A stretch of 64,000 bases of DNA from Onchocerca lupi. Its lineage: Eukaryota > Nematoda > Chromadorea > Rhabditida > Onchocercidae. This document shows positions 26,683 through 39,300 of this stretch, in pieces. Position 1 is the first letter of the stretch. Every line of letters starts with the position of its first letter. The position numbers and the translations under genes were made by a program. The notes under the pieces are model-generated. The model saw only the letters and a program-made list of their open reading frames with translations. It did no database searches and was not told the DNA's origin. The stretch lies in contig JAOVVO010000431.1 of NCBI GenBank assembly GCA_028564675.1, positions 1 through 64,000 of the forward strand, in the 5' to 3' direction.

Positions 26683-28993
26683 TTATCTTTTATTATCCGG
26701 TCGCTTTTTCCCCTTATGCGGTTTTTTATCCAATTTTTGCATCTGTTCAACGGCTTCAAATGAACCTCGTACCACACGTACATCATAAGTTTCAGCCATT
26801 TCACCAAGTGGTCCTTCCGCACTCGCAAAGCTTTCTTTATCTAATATCGAAGTATGCTGTAACAATTACAAAAATTATTATTCATTCCTATTATTCTACC
26901 CATTATCCGAAAATTGAAGTTGAAGAAATGAACTTCATGATTTATAAGAAATTTAGTTTAAAAAAAAAAAAAAAAAATTAGTGAAAATGGAATTTTAATG
27001 TTTTACCTCATTCCCACTTTTTTCGCTTTTCATTCCCGTGCTAATCTCATTTCCACTAGTCTTCATTTCTTTTTGTTTTTCCGCTGCCTTTATTAAATCA
27101 TTTACAATGGCTTCGTATTCTATATTTTCTTTTGCATATTGCTGGAAAAATCATTGAAATTATTGGTTATAAAGAGAAGAGAAAAATCCAAATACAATGC
27201 AAAAAATGAACTATATATATATATATGTATATGTATATATGTATCGTTTATACCTGTAATACTTTCAAATCATCTGCATCCTTCATCTCACAACTCCATA
27301 CTTCATCTGGGAAAATCGTTTTAATTAGACGCACTAAATTTGCAGCATCTTCAGTCCTAAAATAAAATGCAAATAAAATCAATCTAACGATATTCAGAAA
27401 AAAGAAAACAACTTAAAATGAAAAAAAGTCTGACCTTTTCTCAACTGCATAATGACTTAATAGAGATGAAAATTTGTTATTCAATACGAGATAGAAGACG
27501 AAAGGGCCAAAATGTCTGGTAGAATATAGATTTGCAAATTTATTTTCATCTACTGTACGATCAAATATCATGTGACAAAGCTGAAAAATTTTCTGAGAAT
27601 TTCCAAAAAAAGAAAGCAAAAAAAGCAAGTTTGAAGAGCGCTAATATTTAGACTCGCGTTTTTATTGACTTCTTTCTAATGTTTCTTACTGGTGACTTGT
27701 ACACTTAATTCAATTCTATTCATATTTAGGAAAAAAAAATAAGATTTTTCGCCACAAAATACTAAAACATATCATGTTCTAGAAATACTTTAAATTATAG
27801 TCAAAGAAATCTAGAAATATTTTAAACTGTAGTCAATCTTTATCACACAGTGATAGTTGGTATTGTTAATGGGCCATATGACCAGACATTTGAATGATGT
27901 GATTGTATACGAACCCTGATAAAGACTGGGTCATTTGGTAGATAATAGTGACATGCCCAATCGAGGACATATTCGTGATCATCCCTGTCCAATGCCATCT
28001 AAATAAATATTTCATTCCTTTATGGAAAACATGTAGAAATGATTCATGTCACATAGAATTTCAATATTGCTCCATAAATTGACCTGTAAATACGGATCTT
28101 TGAACAGTGGTGGCTCGTATATTGGTCGGTAAGGATGACCTTTGTAAACCCTTGTCATTCGATCTCGTTCTTCCGGTGTTGCACTTCGTAATGTACCGTC
28201 TGTTTCACGTACAACAACTGAGCGTACCTATAATGAAGCATAGTTGTTTCATTATGATAAAAATGTTACTGAAAAAAAAAGACAAAAGAAACAAACAAAA
28301 AACAAATGAATGCTCTCATTCGAATCATAAAAACAAATGAATTCGCTTACCTGAACTTCGAGACCAAATGAAAGATCTGTGAAAACATATTTACTGCTAT
28401 CAAAGCCCTTGATTTCCGGATCATTGGCTAGAACAATTGGAACATTGGAACGCGGTTCTAGTACCGGCACAAATTGCAGAAAATTTCTTCCTACTTCTTC
28501 CATGCTCTTCACTGTCTGAAAAGTTTCAGCATATTTGAAATTTTCTGCAGCATTAAATTAGTTTGTGATAAAATAAAACGTTTAACCTGTAACGTACAAT
28601 ATAGAAAAATTTTTGGTCGTTATTGATCATGCAATTATAACCATAAAATCTAGATGTAATTAAGGTCATAGATTTTAGATGCAATAATGGTCATAGAGTC
28701 ATAGATTTCGATAATAAATTTGGTAGGAGAATGGAAAATTTAATATCGGAAGATTTATTTATCATAAAAGAATTTCAAAACTTAAAATTCTGAAATGATA
28801 CCTTCTCGTAAGCTTCATCAGTCATCAAAGCGTAATGTGCACGTTGAGGTTGAGTAATTTGCCGATTGCTGAATAATTTCTCCCTAAGATTTAATCCCGT
28901 AAGGCGTTTCAATAAACTTTGAATATCACTTCTAGTAAAGAGACGTTCCACATCAATATTGTTACTACCGCCAGCTTGTTGCGTTTCAGCCAT
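26683..28993 (-). CDS. MRPS22: Mitochondrial small ribosomal subunit protein mS22, 8 exons, 380 aa
   Basis: Component of the mitochondrial small ribosomal subunit, encoded in the nucleus. Exons: 28993-28802, 28515-28351, 28227-28084, 27998-27915, 27580-27435, 27356-27254, 27141-27007, 26856-26683; 1143 nt with all phases matching. Family blocks are easy to see: LLKRLTGLNL (28-37), YALMTDEAYEK (54-64), the strong SSKYVFTDLSFG, VVVRETDGTLRSATPEERDR (the basic heart of the family), VLDWACHYYLPNDPVFI, and STRHFGPFVFYLVLNNK. The C-terminus is lysine-rich. Length is near the human protein (about 360). The N-terminus (MAETQQAGG) does not look like a classic arginine-rich presequence. The ATG is one base after AATTTTGCAG, a likely spliced-leader acceptor, which supports this start. 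Confidence 0.93.
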
Positions 28994-28999
28994 TCTGCA
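28994..28999 (-). promoter_or_regulatory. Candidate spliced-leader acceptor of MRPS22
   Basis: The minus strand reads AATTTTGCAG, A, ATG, leaving only one base of native 5' UTR. Such tight spacing is typical of nematode trans-splice sites. Confidence 0.6.
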
Positions 29000-30172
29000 A
29001 AATTATATCTAACATGCCAGATTGGACAAAAAAAAAAAATGTCATCATAAATTTCAACAGTATCATAAAACAATATTTGAATATGAAAAATCTGCAATTT
29101 TTTTAGTTTCTTTTTGCCTTCAGACATGAAAACGGAAAAGTTATTATAAATTATTATGATAAAATTAAACAATATCGTTAAAAAATTCATCATTAAACTA
29201 GATTAAAAAATTCATCACTAAACTAGCTTCTGAATTTCCCCAAAATATTTCGGATTCATCCACAGATTATTTTTTCTGTAAAAAGTGCCTCTGTATTAGA
29301 ACTATTATTTTTATTTTGTGTTTTTCAAACAATATCACAAATCTCATTAAAAACAAATTTCATGTAAATCACTTTTATTTAAATGTGAATCACACTTATT
29401 TATTCTGTACTAGATAAAACTGTAGTATTACTCAAAATTAATAAATTCTACTTACAGAACGTATTAATTTACTACAGAAAACACTGAACTTACTCAAAAT
29501 AAGCAATCTATTCTTATTCTCTTATTGTCTTATTTTATTATAATTACCACCAACATAATCTTACTCTGTACATTTGATCCATGCGGAATAAAAGTTTTTC
29601 TGGATTGTCACGTGATTACAATTTTTCGATCTCAAAAATAATCTCCATAAATTTCTAGTAACAACCATATCTGAAATAGAGTTAACGAATCAAATCTGAA
29701 ACAGAAAAAAAAGTATCCTAAAAAGTTATAAATTTAAACTAAATAAATCTTAGCTAATTCATTTAAAAATACCAAACGATTAAACAGTAAAACAAGTTCA
29801 AAACAAAAAACTACTTTTTTTTTCAATTCTCCAAGCTAAAAAAAATTACCTAAATGCTCATATTTAAATTATAATATTAAATCGAACTCGATGTCACAAA
29901 CTAACCTAAATTCAATGAATTTTTGTGAATTTATCAAGCTCAAACATTACCTAATTCACATGGATAACACTCTAAAAATAATGTTCGACAAACCGGAATT
30001 GTCCAATGCAAATGAAAATTTGTTAAAAATATTTCATGACGACTGGGATACACAAATCACTCAGTGATACTCATTGTAGCACAACTTGTAGCCCGGTGGC
30101 AAAACGAGTCTCTTGTTGACAGCCTGAAAAGGTGGATACAGGAGTATGTACAGCTCATTGAGTTGTTTAAAT

Positions 30173-30184
30173 TGACGTCACGTG
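30173..30184. promoter_or_regulatory. CRE palindrome overlapping an E-box/G-box
   Basis: The sequence tgacgtcacgtg holds a full TGACGTCA (30173-30180) and CACGTG (30179-30184). The first is the consensus for CREB/ATF bZIP factors, the second for bHLH-ZIP factors. It lies 1.2 kb upstream of the MRPS22 start and 1.7 kb upstream of the GIGYF start, in the only GC-rich patch of the region. Function is inferred. Confidence 0.45.
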
Positions 30185-30288
30185 GTTTTGTTGCTGTGCT
30201 GGGATTTTGTCTTCACTTTACGTGTAATGCGTGGGAGATGATGTCGTGGGGGACGTATTCGTAATTCACTGTAATTCACCAATAGTAG

Positions 30289-30364
30289 GTAAAATACTTA
30301 ATTACAACCGTTACTTAGGTAATCAAGTAAAATACTTCATTACAGCCATTACTTAAGTAATTTG
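30289..30364. repeat. Two tandem copies of a 38-bp repeat
   Basis: Unit: gtaaaatactt, attaca, cc, ttactta, gtaat. Copies at 30289-30326 and 30327-30364 differ at about six positions. They abut the GC-rich patch with the CRE. Confidence 0.8.
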
Positions 30365-31854
30365 ATTGTTATGGGGTTGTAAAAATTAAATAAGTTTGGT
30401 ATACATAATAGTGGTAGATAATTAGATAATAACTTGATGTTAAATTTTTGTTTGCTAAATTGCCATGGTACCTAAGTTTTGGATGTTAAGATATCATACT
30501 ACTAGGGTGTCAAACAGTCAAGGTTTCATATTACTTAAAACTTTATTAATTTGAGTATTTTTCTGTTAATATTTTATTATCAATTTTTTGAAGTTGGTGT
30601 TTTTTTTGTGTGGGTTTAGTAATAAATTATTTAATTGGTTGTATTTTTAATGTAATAAATATACAGACTTAGGTTTTGTTGTAATTAAAATATTTGAATG
30701 AGCGGATTGTTTTTCCTTTGTTTAGGTCTCTAGCTTTTGTAGGTTTCTTGCTTTTTCTTACTAATTTTTCTTGGTTGGGTGTTCGTACTTTTGCTTTGTG
30801 CTTTGCTGTTTATAGTTTTTTGTTTCTGTTTTTGTTTTTATTTTTTTTTTTTTTTTTTTTTTGAGAGGATCATACTTAAGATGATTTTATAGATTGGTGA
30901 TGTTTTTTTCTCATTGATTGAAATTTTTGTTGATAGGAAAAAAGAAATTTTCTCATAAAAAAATCAGTAGTTAAGGTGCTTTTACATCATTATCAAGCAT
31001 TCCTTGGACCAAAATAGTTAAAGTGTTTTTGTACTATAAAACTCAATTATTGGTCTATTTTGATGTTAAAGTTCCGTTTGTTAAGATAGAAATATCAAAT
31101 GTTGTAACAGTCATATTGATATATTACACGCTAGTTATACGATATCTGCTGATTTTAAAATTGTTAATCTTAGAATACCAGTCATTCACTACAGCTTATA
31201 TTTTTATTCATACACAGTTATATATGGCAATCGAAAAACAGCTACATGTCACTGTTATCAAAAAAAAAAAAAATTTTTTTTCTGATAACTATAACCTGAT
31301 TAAGAAGTTCGAGTATATCTTATTGTAAAGGTCGATTAACTAAGTTACAGCTCTAAATCTTTAATTTCAGGATTTAACAAGTGAATGGGTGAAAAATTGT
31401 ATTTTTTTCGTATGAAATTTGAGCTCTAACATATTTATTTAGTCATCTCTTTTACTAAATGCCAGTTGAATATATTACATTTGGTCACTTGAGGAATATG
31501 GTCATTTGACTAAATTCTGAGAAAAATGTTTTATGTTTTCATGAAAGGCAATAAATGCATGATACTCACTAAAAAAAATGCACTTTTTTCTTCATGCATT
31601 TACTGCCTTGCACAAAAATGTAAAATAAAATAAGAAGACGGGAAAAAATATCGATAAGAACTGGGATGATGTTCATGGACAATTTGACATTCAATCACTC
31701 GTACGCTGTGTAAATTCATCCCATTGATGGAATAGTTTTCATATGAAGCAGTATGATGCTTATAATGATGTTAAACATTGCCTGCTTATTTACGGTAAAA
31801 AAAAACCACTTTGCAGATTTTCTGCATTGCTTTTGATAAAGCCAATACTCTGAA

Positions 31855-33330
31855 ATGTCTACTACTGTTGTTGCTGCTGATTCAAATCAGTTGAATTTCA
31901 ATCCATCATGGTTAGTCATTTCATACCATAACTTATTCTTTATATCAACATCTTTTCCAATTTGCACACAGCAAGTGCGAAGCAATATTTCTGCTATATC
32001 ATATCATCAACATTACATGATATTCAGTGGCATAATTGCTACGTATAATATTTTTAACAAAAAATTAACATCTAGAATAAATATGCATAGCATTATAACA
32101 TGCAACAAATAAGCATGTTATTCTTTTATAAATATTTCAGGATGCGTCCCGTTTCTATGCCAATATCGACTGGAGGCGGAAATAATAGCTGTAATCGTAC
32201 GGAGCCACTATTTGCTGCTGAAAATGTGTGTAGTGAAATTTCAAGATTTGTTGAAATTAAAATCGCTAATATTCAATAAATAGTTCCATCATTTCATTTT
32301 ATGATTAGGTTGATTCCAAGTAATTAACCTCCATATGAAGGATTGATGACACTAATCTCTATCCCTGCTTTTGATCATCGACAGCCGTTTTAAGTGTAAA
32401 GCTTGATAATTTAATGTCAGATTGCCACGAAAATAACTAAAAGAAAACTTTCTAATTCCTTTAAATTGGTTAAGTAAATAAGATAATTTGGTAACTAGTA
32501 TTGCTGGAATTGAAAAATACGTATTAGTTATATTTGTGCTTTCATTTCATTATCAAGTTGTGTATTACACTGAATAACCAAACAGTTTTGATGGTTATGA
32601 TTTCCGTGCTAAGATTATACTGGATTTCCAGCTCTGCATCATTGGACTTTGTTAATTCATACAATAAACAAAAATTTAATTTGGTAACAAATCATTTTAT
32701 TTATTTATTTTTTTTTTTTGTTTTTTTAGCCTACTGTCGATTATCCTATAGCGGATCCAATTTTTGTAAAAAATCGTTATGGTCGGGAAGATTTGCTCGC
32801 TCTTCTTTCCAAAGATGTCCATCCACCAGATGGTCTTGACAAATGTCAATTTTATGTGTCTGCTGCTCAGAAACCAATCGTATTAACGCCACTTTCTGAT
32901 ACCGAAACGGTATTTTCATGTTGTTAATGTTGTGCAAAATTAAATGAAATATTAATTTTCATGTGTTCAAATATGTAGTAATATTTCTTTTTTATTTGTG
33001 ATTAAATTTCTGGAACATTTTGAGTAGAATTTTTCTAAAAATTAAGCATGTTTATAGCGACTACAACATAACATAAATTCGAGCAAAGCGATGAGCTTAC
33101 TAAGCCATGCGGATCGAGCAACTATTGCTTCTGGTGGTATGATTGGTGGCCCAAATATACCGTTGCAGTTGAGAGGAGGCCAGGAAAATCGTTCATTTTC
33201 ACCGTCATGGATATCTGCATCTGGTTATTACGGCATTTTTTCTTTTCTTTTTTTTTTTTGATTCACATTTTTTTTACAAATTATGTAAAATTATGAAGTA
33301 GTTCTAAAGTCTGCGGAGATTTTTTAATTT

Positions 33331-33384
<54 letters not shown>

Positions 33385-36300
33385 CAAATATTTGTTTTGT
33401 TGAAGGAATCATATTTGGTAGACAATTTTTAAATAATTTCTGGAATAATTTCTGTTTTGTTGTGCCAATAAAGATTATTTCCTTACATAAAAGTCAGTAA
33501 AGTTTTGGCTTGAACAAAAAAAAAAAAAAGATTTTATCTGTAGGAATTGTTTGTTTACAGGTGGTGGAAATAGTGGTTTTGGAAGAGGAAGTTTGCAGTT
33601 CGGCCGTGCTACATATGGAGGTTCATATCGTGGACGTGGTATGACGCAGACAAGTTCTACTAATCCATCCGATTCAGCAGTTATTGGACGCATTAGTTAG
33701 TTTATTGACTTTTGATAGTGAATTTCTGTTGTTATACTTATTCCCTTAATTGATTTGTATAATATGTGGTGTTTATGCAGGTGCTAATCGAAATAACCGT
33801 ACTGGTGGATCCGGTTTTGGTCGAGGAAATAATACCGTACAACCGTTTAATGCACGAGCCCAAGGTTTGTATGATCCGCGAGATCCACGTGATCGTCCGA
33901 GGCAACGCCTTCGTAGCACATCTGATGATACATCAAATCCATCGTTTGGTGGTACCATTGACGATTTACCTGCACCTCTAAATAGTGGTTGGACCCAAGT
34001 GGGACGAGCTGCAGCGCCATGGAATAAAAGATTACATGTCAATATGAATTCAGCGACTCAACAGTCAGCAGCGAACACCGAATTTACTAGTCAGTCACAA
34101 TTACCCGAATGGATGAGTGATGATCAAGAGAGGTTATTTTATCGTTTCAAGAATTCACAACTGTTATTATAATAGCTGCATCAGTTTTGAGTACGGTTTA
34201 ATTTTTTATTTATTTCAGAGGAGACACTTCAAATCTGGAAGAAACTGGTTCATTTGATGATAGCGGTCAATTTCAAACATCTGCAATCGCTCAGCGAATG
34301 GCGGCATCTTTGGGTTCGATACGAAATCCCGCATCAAATATACCGGTGGATATACCGGAAAGGTTTCTTTAATCTTTCATTTCTTAATAAAATTTTTCCT
34401 CGTCAATATTTGGTTCGATTTTCGCAAACTTTTTTCAAACTTTTTGAAGTTACTTGATATATCTCCATTTCTTTTGTGCGAATTTTTTTCGAGGTTATGA
34501 AAAATTGCAAAAACGAAGTAATACTTTCTTAATTTAAAGAAAATTGATAGTTTCAACGCAGAAAATGTAGGAATCATTATTTACAGACAAAAATTGCATC
34601 AGGAAGAGGAAAAATCAGCTTTAGCGTCATCTGTTCCTGTTACGGTTCCGAATACTTGGTCCTCGATATCGAACAATCTCAACCACGAGCAACCGCAATC
34701 AAACAGAATTGCAAAACATTTTGTTGAGGTCAAGTATTGGTTGTGAATTTCTTTTGATGGCATGAAATTACTATATAATACGAAGTCGCTCAATGAAAAA
34801 CATAAAAAAGATATAATAGCATTCAATTATTTGAGTATTATAGTTGGTAGTGATTTTGGGGAATCATTAAGCATTGTAGTAGAGTTCGTAATTTGATGTT
34901 ATATGATTACAAAAATGGAATTATATTATTTCTCCAACATCTTAAATCACTGAAATACTTAGATAGCTTACAAGTTACATTTAAAAGTTATTTTGATCTC
35001 ACGAAATTCGGTATCTCAAGTTTCAAGAATATTTTAATAAAGGAGGGCATTAAAACTTCTCTTCTTGCGCTCAGCAAAAAAAAGTTATCAAAAAAAATTT
35101 CGTCAATTCATGAATTCTTATTATATTTCTCATTGGCACTGCCGCAAGTTAATGGCGGATATTTTTATGCATAAATTTTCTAGGCAAAATTCATAGTACT
35201 TCAGATCACTATCTTAATTTAATTCCTCCATTGATTTTCTGGTAACTTTCGCTATAGATTTGTAATTTTCGGAAAAATAATCGCGTATTGAAAATTGATG
35301 AGCCATTCAAGATTTTTTATTATAAGGCGATGAATGACATAAGAGTAGGGATTGTATTTATAAAAATCCTAATAAGTAATAGCATTTTTAATGGTATTTC
35401 TAGTTTCTCTCTGTGTTTCTTTACTTAAACTGTTTCAGAAATCTGATACTAACATAATTCTAACATCTGAGCAATCGGCACCCATAGCTGCAACAACAGT
35501 TACTGCTGTAAATAGTCCATTTCAACAAAATGTATTCTTTTTTTTCTTTTTTTTCTGATAAGCTTTCTGGTTTTAATCTTTTTTAAGTTTCTTTTTTTCA
35601 AGTTAGTCATTTGTATATATCGACATGTGAATTGTTGTATTTTCGATATTGGTTGTCTCTTTGGGATTTGTGATATACTGGACCTTTACTCCAACAGATA
35701 AATATTCGAACCATTTTGAGGATATTATTTTCTAGTACAGCTTATTTCAAATTTGCATTAAGTGAGTAGTATTCTGTTGAGTCTTAGCTAAATAATGAAG
35801 GACGACTTTTATAATGCGCGAAATGAATGAGCTTCATATAAATATAGTATAATTGTGTCGATTAGATGGCATCTCACGGACAAAAACAAGTAATTAAATT
35901 TCGAATTAATTTAAATAATAATAGATATGCAGGTTATAAGATCAAATATTTTAGAATTCGTTTAGAGTAATTACATTTAGATGTTCACCATATGTACTTA
36001 CATATATAAATACATACCATTTATGTGTCTTTATACATATATATAACATTCTAGTTCGAATGACTTTTGTAGTCGATGTAACAGTTACTGTTCAAAATGG
36101 GAATTCTTTCTGATGCTATAATTTTCTAACTTGCTTCAGTATACGGATGATGTAACCTTACTTGGTCACACCGCTTCAACAGGATTGACTGCGAGGAATG
36201 ACTATGTAGATGAATGGTACTATGTAGATCCGAAAAATGCCGTGCAAGGTCCCTTTCCAACAATTCATATGCAGGTAAGGATTATATTAAATGGGATGAT

Positions 36301-39300
36301 TTTATGCAGTCGTTAATCCATCGTGAAACCTTTTTTCATTTAAATATCAAAATAGAAAGCCGTATATTGTTTATTTGGGAAATAAAGCTTTTTTAAACAA
36401 AAATTCCAGGCTTGGTATAAGTTGGGATATTTTACATCAGAATTACGTGTGCGACATGGGCAGAATCCAGATAGCAGTTTTATGACTTTGGGTGAGTTGA
36501 TAACGATGAATAGTGAGGAGACACCATTCAAATTTAAACCTTTTATGTCACCGGTAATGCAATTACCCTTGCAGCAGACTCAGGAAGTAAGGTAAACATT
36601 CTTTATTTTGAAGCTAAATGAGTGATTTTGATGTAAAGGCATTTAAGTATCAAAAAGCAGTATGCATAAGCAACCAATTATTGATTGTATATTATGTGAA
36701 CCATAATAATTGAGATAATATTTTACAAAATATAATCCATATTATCCTGCCATCATAAGGGAATATTATGGAGAGGAGAGGGGGAAAGAGAGAAAAAAAA
36801 GGAAAAAAAAGCGTAAACTGCATTTATAATTTATTAAAATTAATGGTCACAATCTGTTGTTCTGAATTATCAGTTTTCTAATGATATTTGATATATCATA
36901 GCAGAAATATATGGAGTCGAGATTATAGTGTATCTCTTATGGAAGCTGCAAAAGTTAAGAAAGAACGACAGGTTAGTTCTTATTTTTGTGTCGTTTATGA
37001 GTGTTATGTAATTTTGCTACTTTTTATTTTTATGTTTAGCTTTGGCTGTATTTCTGGGGACTATATATCGAATAAGATTGGAAAAAAAATTACATTATGC
37101 TGTTGTCATCGGTACTGAAAATATTCCTATTGGAAATATGTGTAAATCTTTTCATTTCTAGAAGTTGGAAGAAGAACAACGCCGGATGGCAGAACAGGAA
37201 AGACAATTAAAAGAGATGCGAGAAGCTTTGTTAAAAGAGGAAGAAGAAAGACTCGCACGAGAACGAAGAATTATGGAGAAAGAACTGCAACTTCAGAGAG
37301 CACAAGTAAAATAATAACAACTTCATTGCCCTGTCCGCCCTTTAAATTTTGTAAATTTTACGGAAGATTCTCTAATGAGTGCAATATTTTATGATACGAG
37401 TCAATCGTACTTTCAAAAATTCATGTCTTTTGGAATTCTCAAAGTTCCACATTTTTGGAAATTCAAATTTCAGGAAGAATTAGCACAACTAGCAGCAGAA
37501 GAAAAAGAGCGAGCAGCGGCACGAGAGCGTGAAATAGAAATTGAAAAGAAACGGTTGGCCGAAGAGATGGAAAGGAAGAAAAAGGAAGAGGTGGAAAGAG
37601 CATTAGCGGAAACAAGACGAGTATGATATTTTTAATGAATCCAAAACTAATTTTTGAAAAGATGAGAAAGAAGTCTTGAAAAACAAGTTTAATATGGCTT
37701 TTAATTATTTTTTTCTGCTGTTTTCGCTATGTTTTTCATGGGGAACTATCATAATTATTTTAGAAGGAACAGGAAAGAGAACAACAACGATTGAAGGATG
37801 AAGCAGAAAGGCGTATAAAAACGAATGAACTGAACAGAATACAAGAAGAAGCTGAAGAAGAAGCTCGAAAAACAGCGGCTGAGCAAAAACGACTGCGACA
37901 GCAAATATTGGCGTCTACAGCAGCAATTACACGTGAAAAAGAAAATTTGCATCATAAACCATCAGTTGAATTGCGAAAAGGGGTAGTATATTTAACATTT
38001 AAATCGAAAATCATTTGATTGATAATATTCAATCAGCACAAATGCAGCTTAGATTTCTTTCAGAAATGTTGCTTGATGAAACGTAAAAAAAAATTTTTGA
38101 AAGAATACATATTTTAATATTTCAATATATTTCATATATTTCAATTATTAAAGAATTTGGCAATTGAATAAAAACTGAACTTGGGAAACATGAAATAAAG
38201 GAATACTTTGAACTTGACATTTACATACCTAAATAATGTCCAACAGGATTATCGGCTAATTTTGTGTTAATTTTTCTGTTCATAGCTAAGGTGTAATTAT
38301 TCGATTTCCAAATAAATTTAACGATGCCAGTAACAAATGTTCTGACAATATATACTTATATACCTATTGTTGAGAGATATTTTAAACGCTAACATTTCAG
38401 AACGCTTCGAAAGGATTCATTGTTACTGAAGAATTCGCACCATCTTTAAAGCAAAAAGGATCAGAAAATACATCTGTAAATTGGCCATATGCTTGGCAGG
38501 CAACATATCAAAGTGGTGAAGAAAAAGTAATCACACCAAAAAGTTTGTCTTGTGGTTTTTTTAGTTCATTATTTCAATGATTCGAAAAAAAAAAAAGAAA
38601 AAAAAGAAGACTTTTCTAGCCGCTCCATGGATTTCCGTAACGAATAGGGGAACGGCGGATCGAAGTGAGCCAAGTTTGTTGGACATACAACAAGAGGAAG
38701 AGCGACAAATGGCGGCGGAAATGAAGCATAGACAAGAGCAACAAATAAATGGTGCAACAATGTGGAAGGATTCTGGTGAAGCAGCTCGTGCAGGAGTTTG
38801 GAGTTCTGCTGCGCAAAAACTTAAATGGAAGCAGGATTCCCAGGTTTTTTTCTTTTTTCATATAGACTTAATGATTTATTTTTTTCTACTGTGACAAATA
38901 TAAATACAGTGATCAAATACTGTGGTAAAAAATCCAGTTATTATAAATAATTCAGTCATGTAAGTTATCACGTAAGGATTAAAAACTTTTTTTTCTTAAT
39001 TATTAGCCATCCATTTTTACATGTTATGTACCACTTTCGTTTCCACATCTTTTTAGCCAGTACCTGATACAATGGTTGCACCTTTAAGGCAAGTTGCATG
39101 GGGTGGTGCCAAAGGTATGAATGATATAACTGCCGCAAAAGCAGTCTGGTATGATCCATCATTTCCAGATAATAGCAAAATCAAAACTAACAGGTTTGTT
39201 ATTGAAAAAGTTTGCCTTTAATCCTGTGTTAAAATTTTTGTTCCTTTATTTCTACTAATTGCTACCATTAAAATTAAATTTTTCAGAAATGTACAAAATG

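Larger units (their letters stand above)
28994..31854. other. Shared upstream region of MRPS22 (minus) and GIGYF (plus)
   Basis: About 2.9 kb. A GC-richer patch at about 30050-30270 contains a palindromic CRE overlapping an E-box. Right after it are two copies of a 38-bp repeat. A T23 tract is at about 30840-30862. No exon supported, although a small open frame covers the GC-rich patch (30064-30264). Confidence 0.6.

Noticed and set aside
30064..30264. Open frame over the GC-rich patch
   Set aside because: Short, no homology recognised, and not bounded by splice sites; regulatory DNA is a better explanation.
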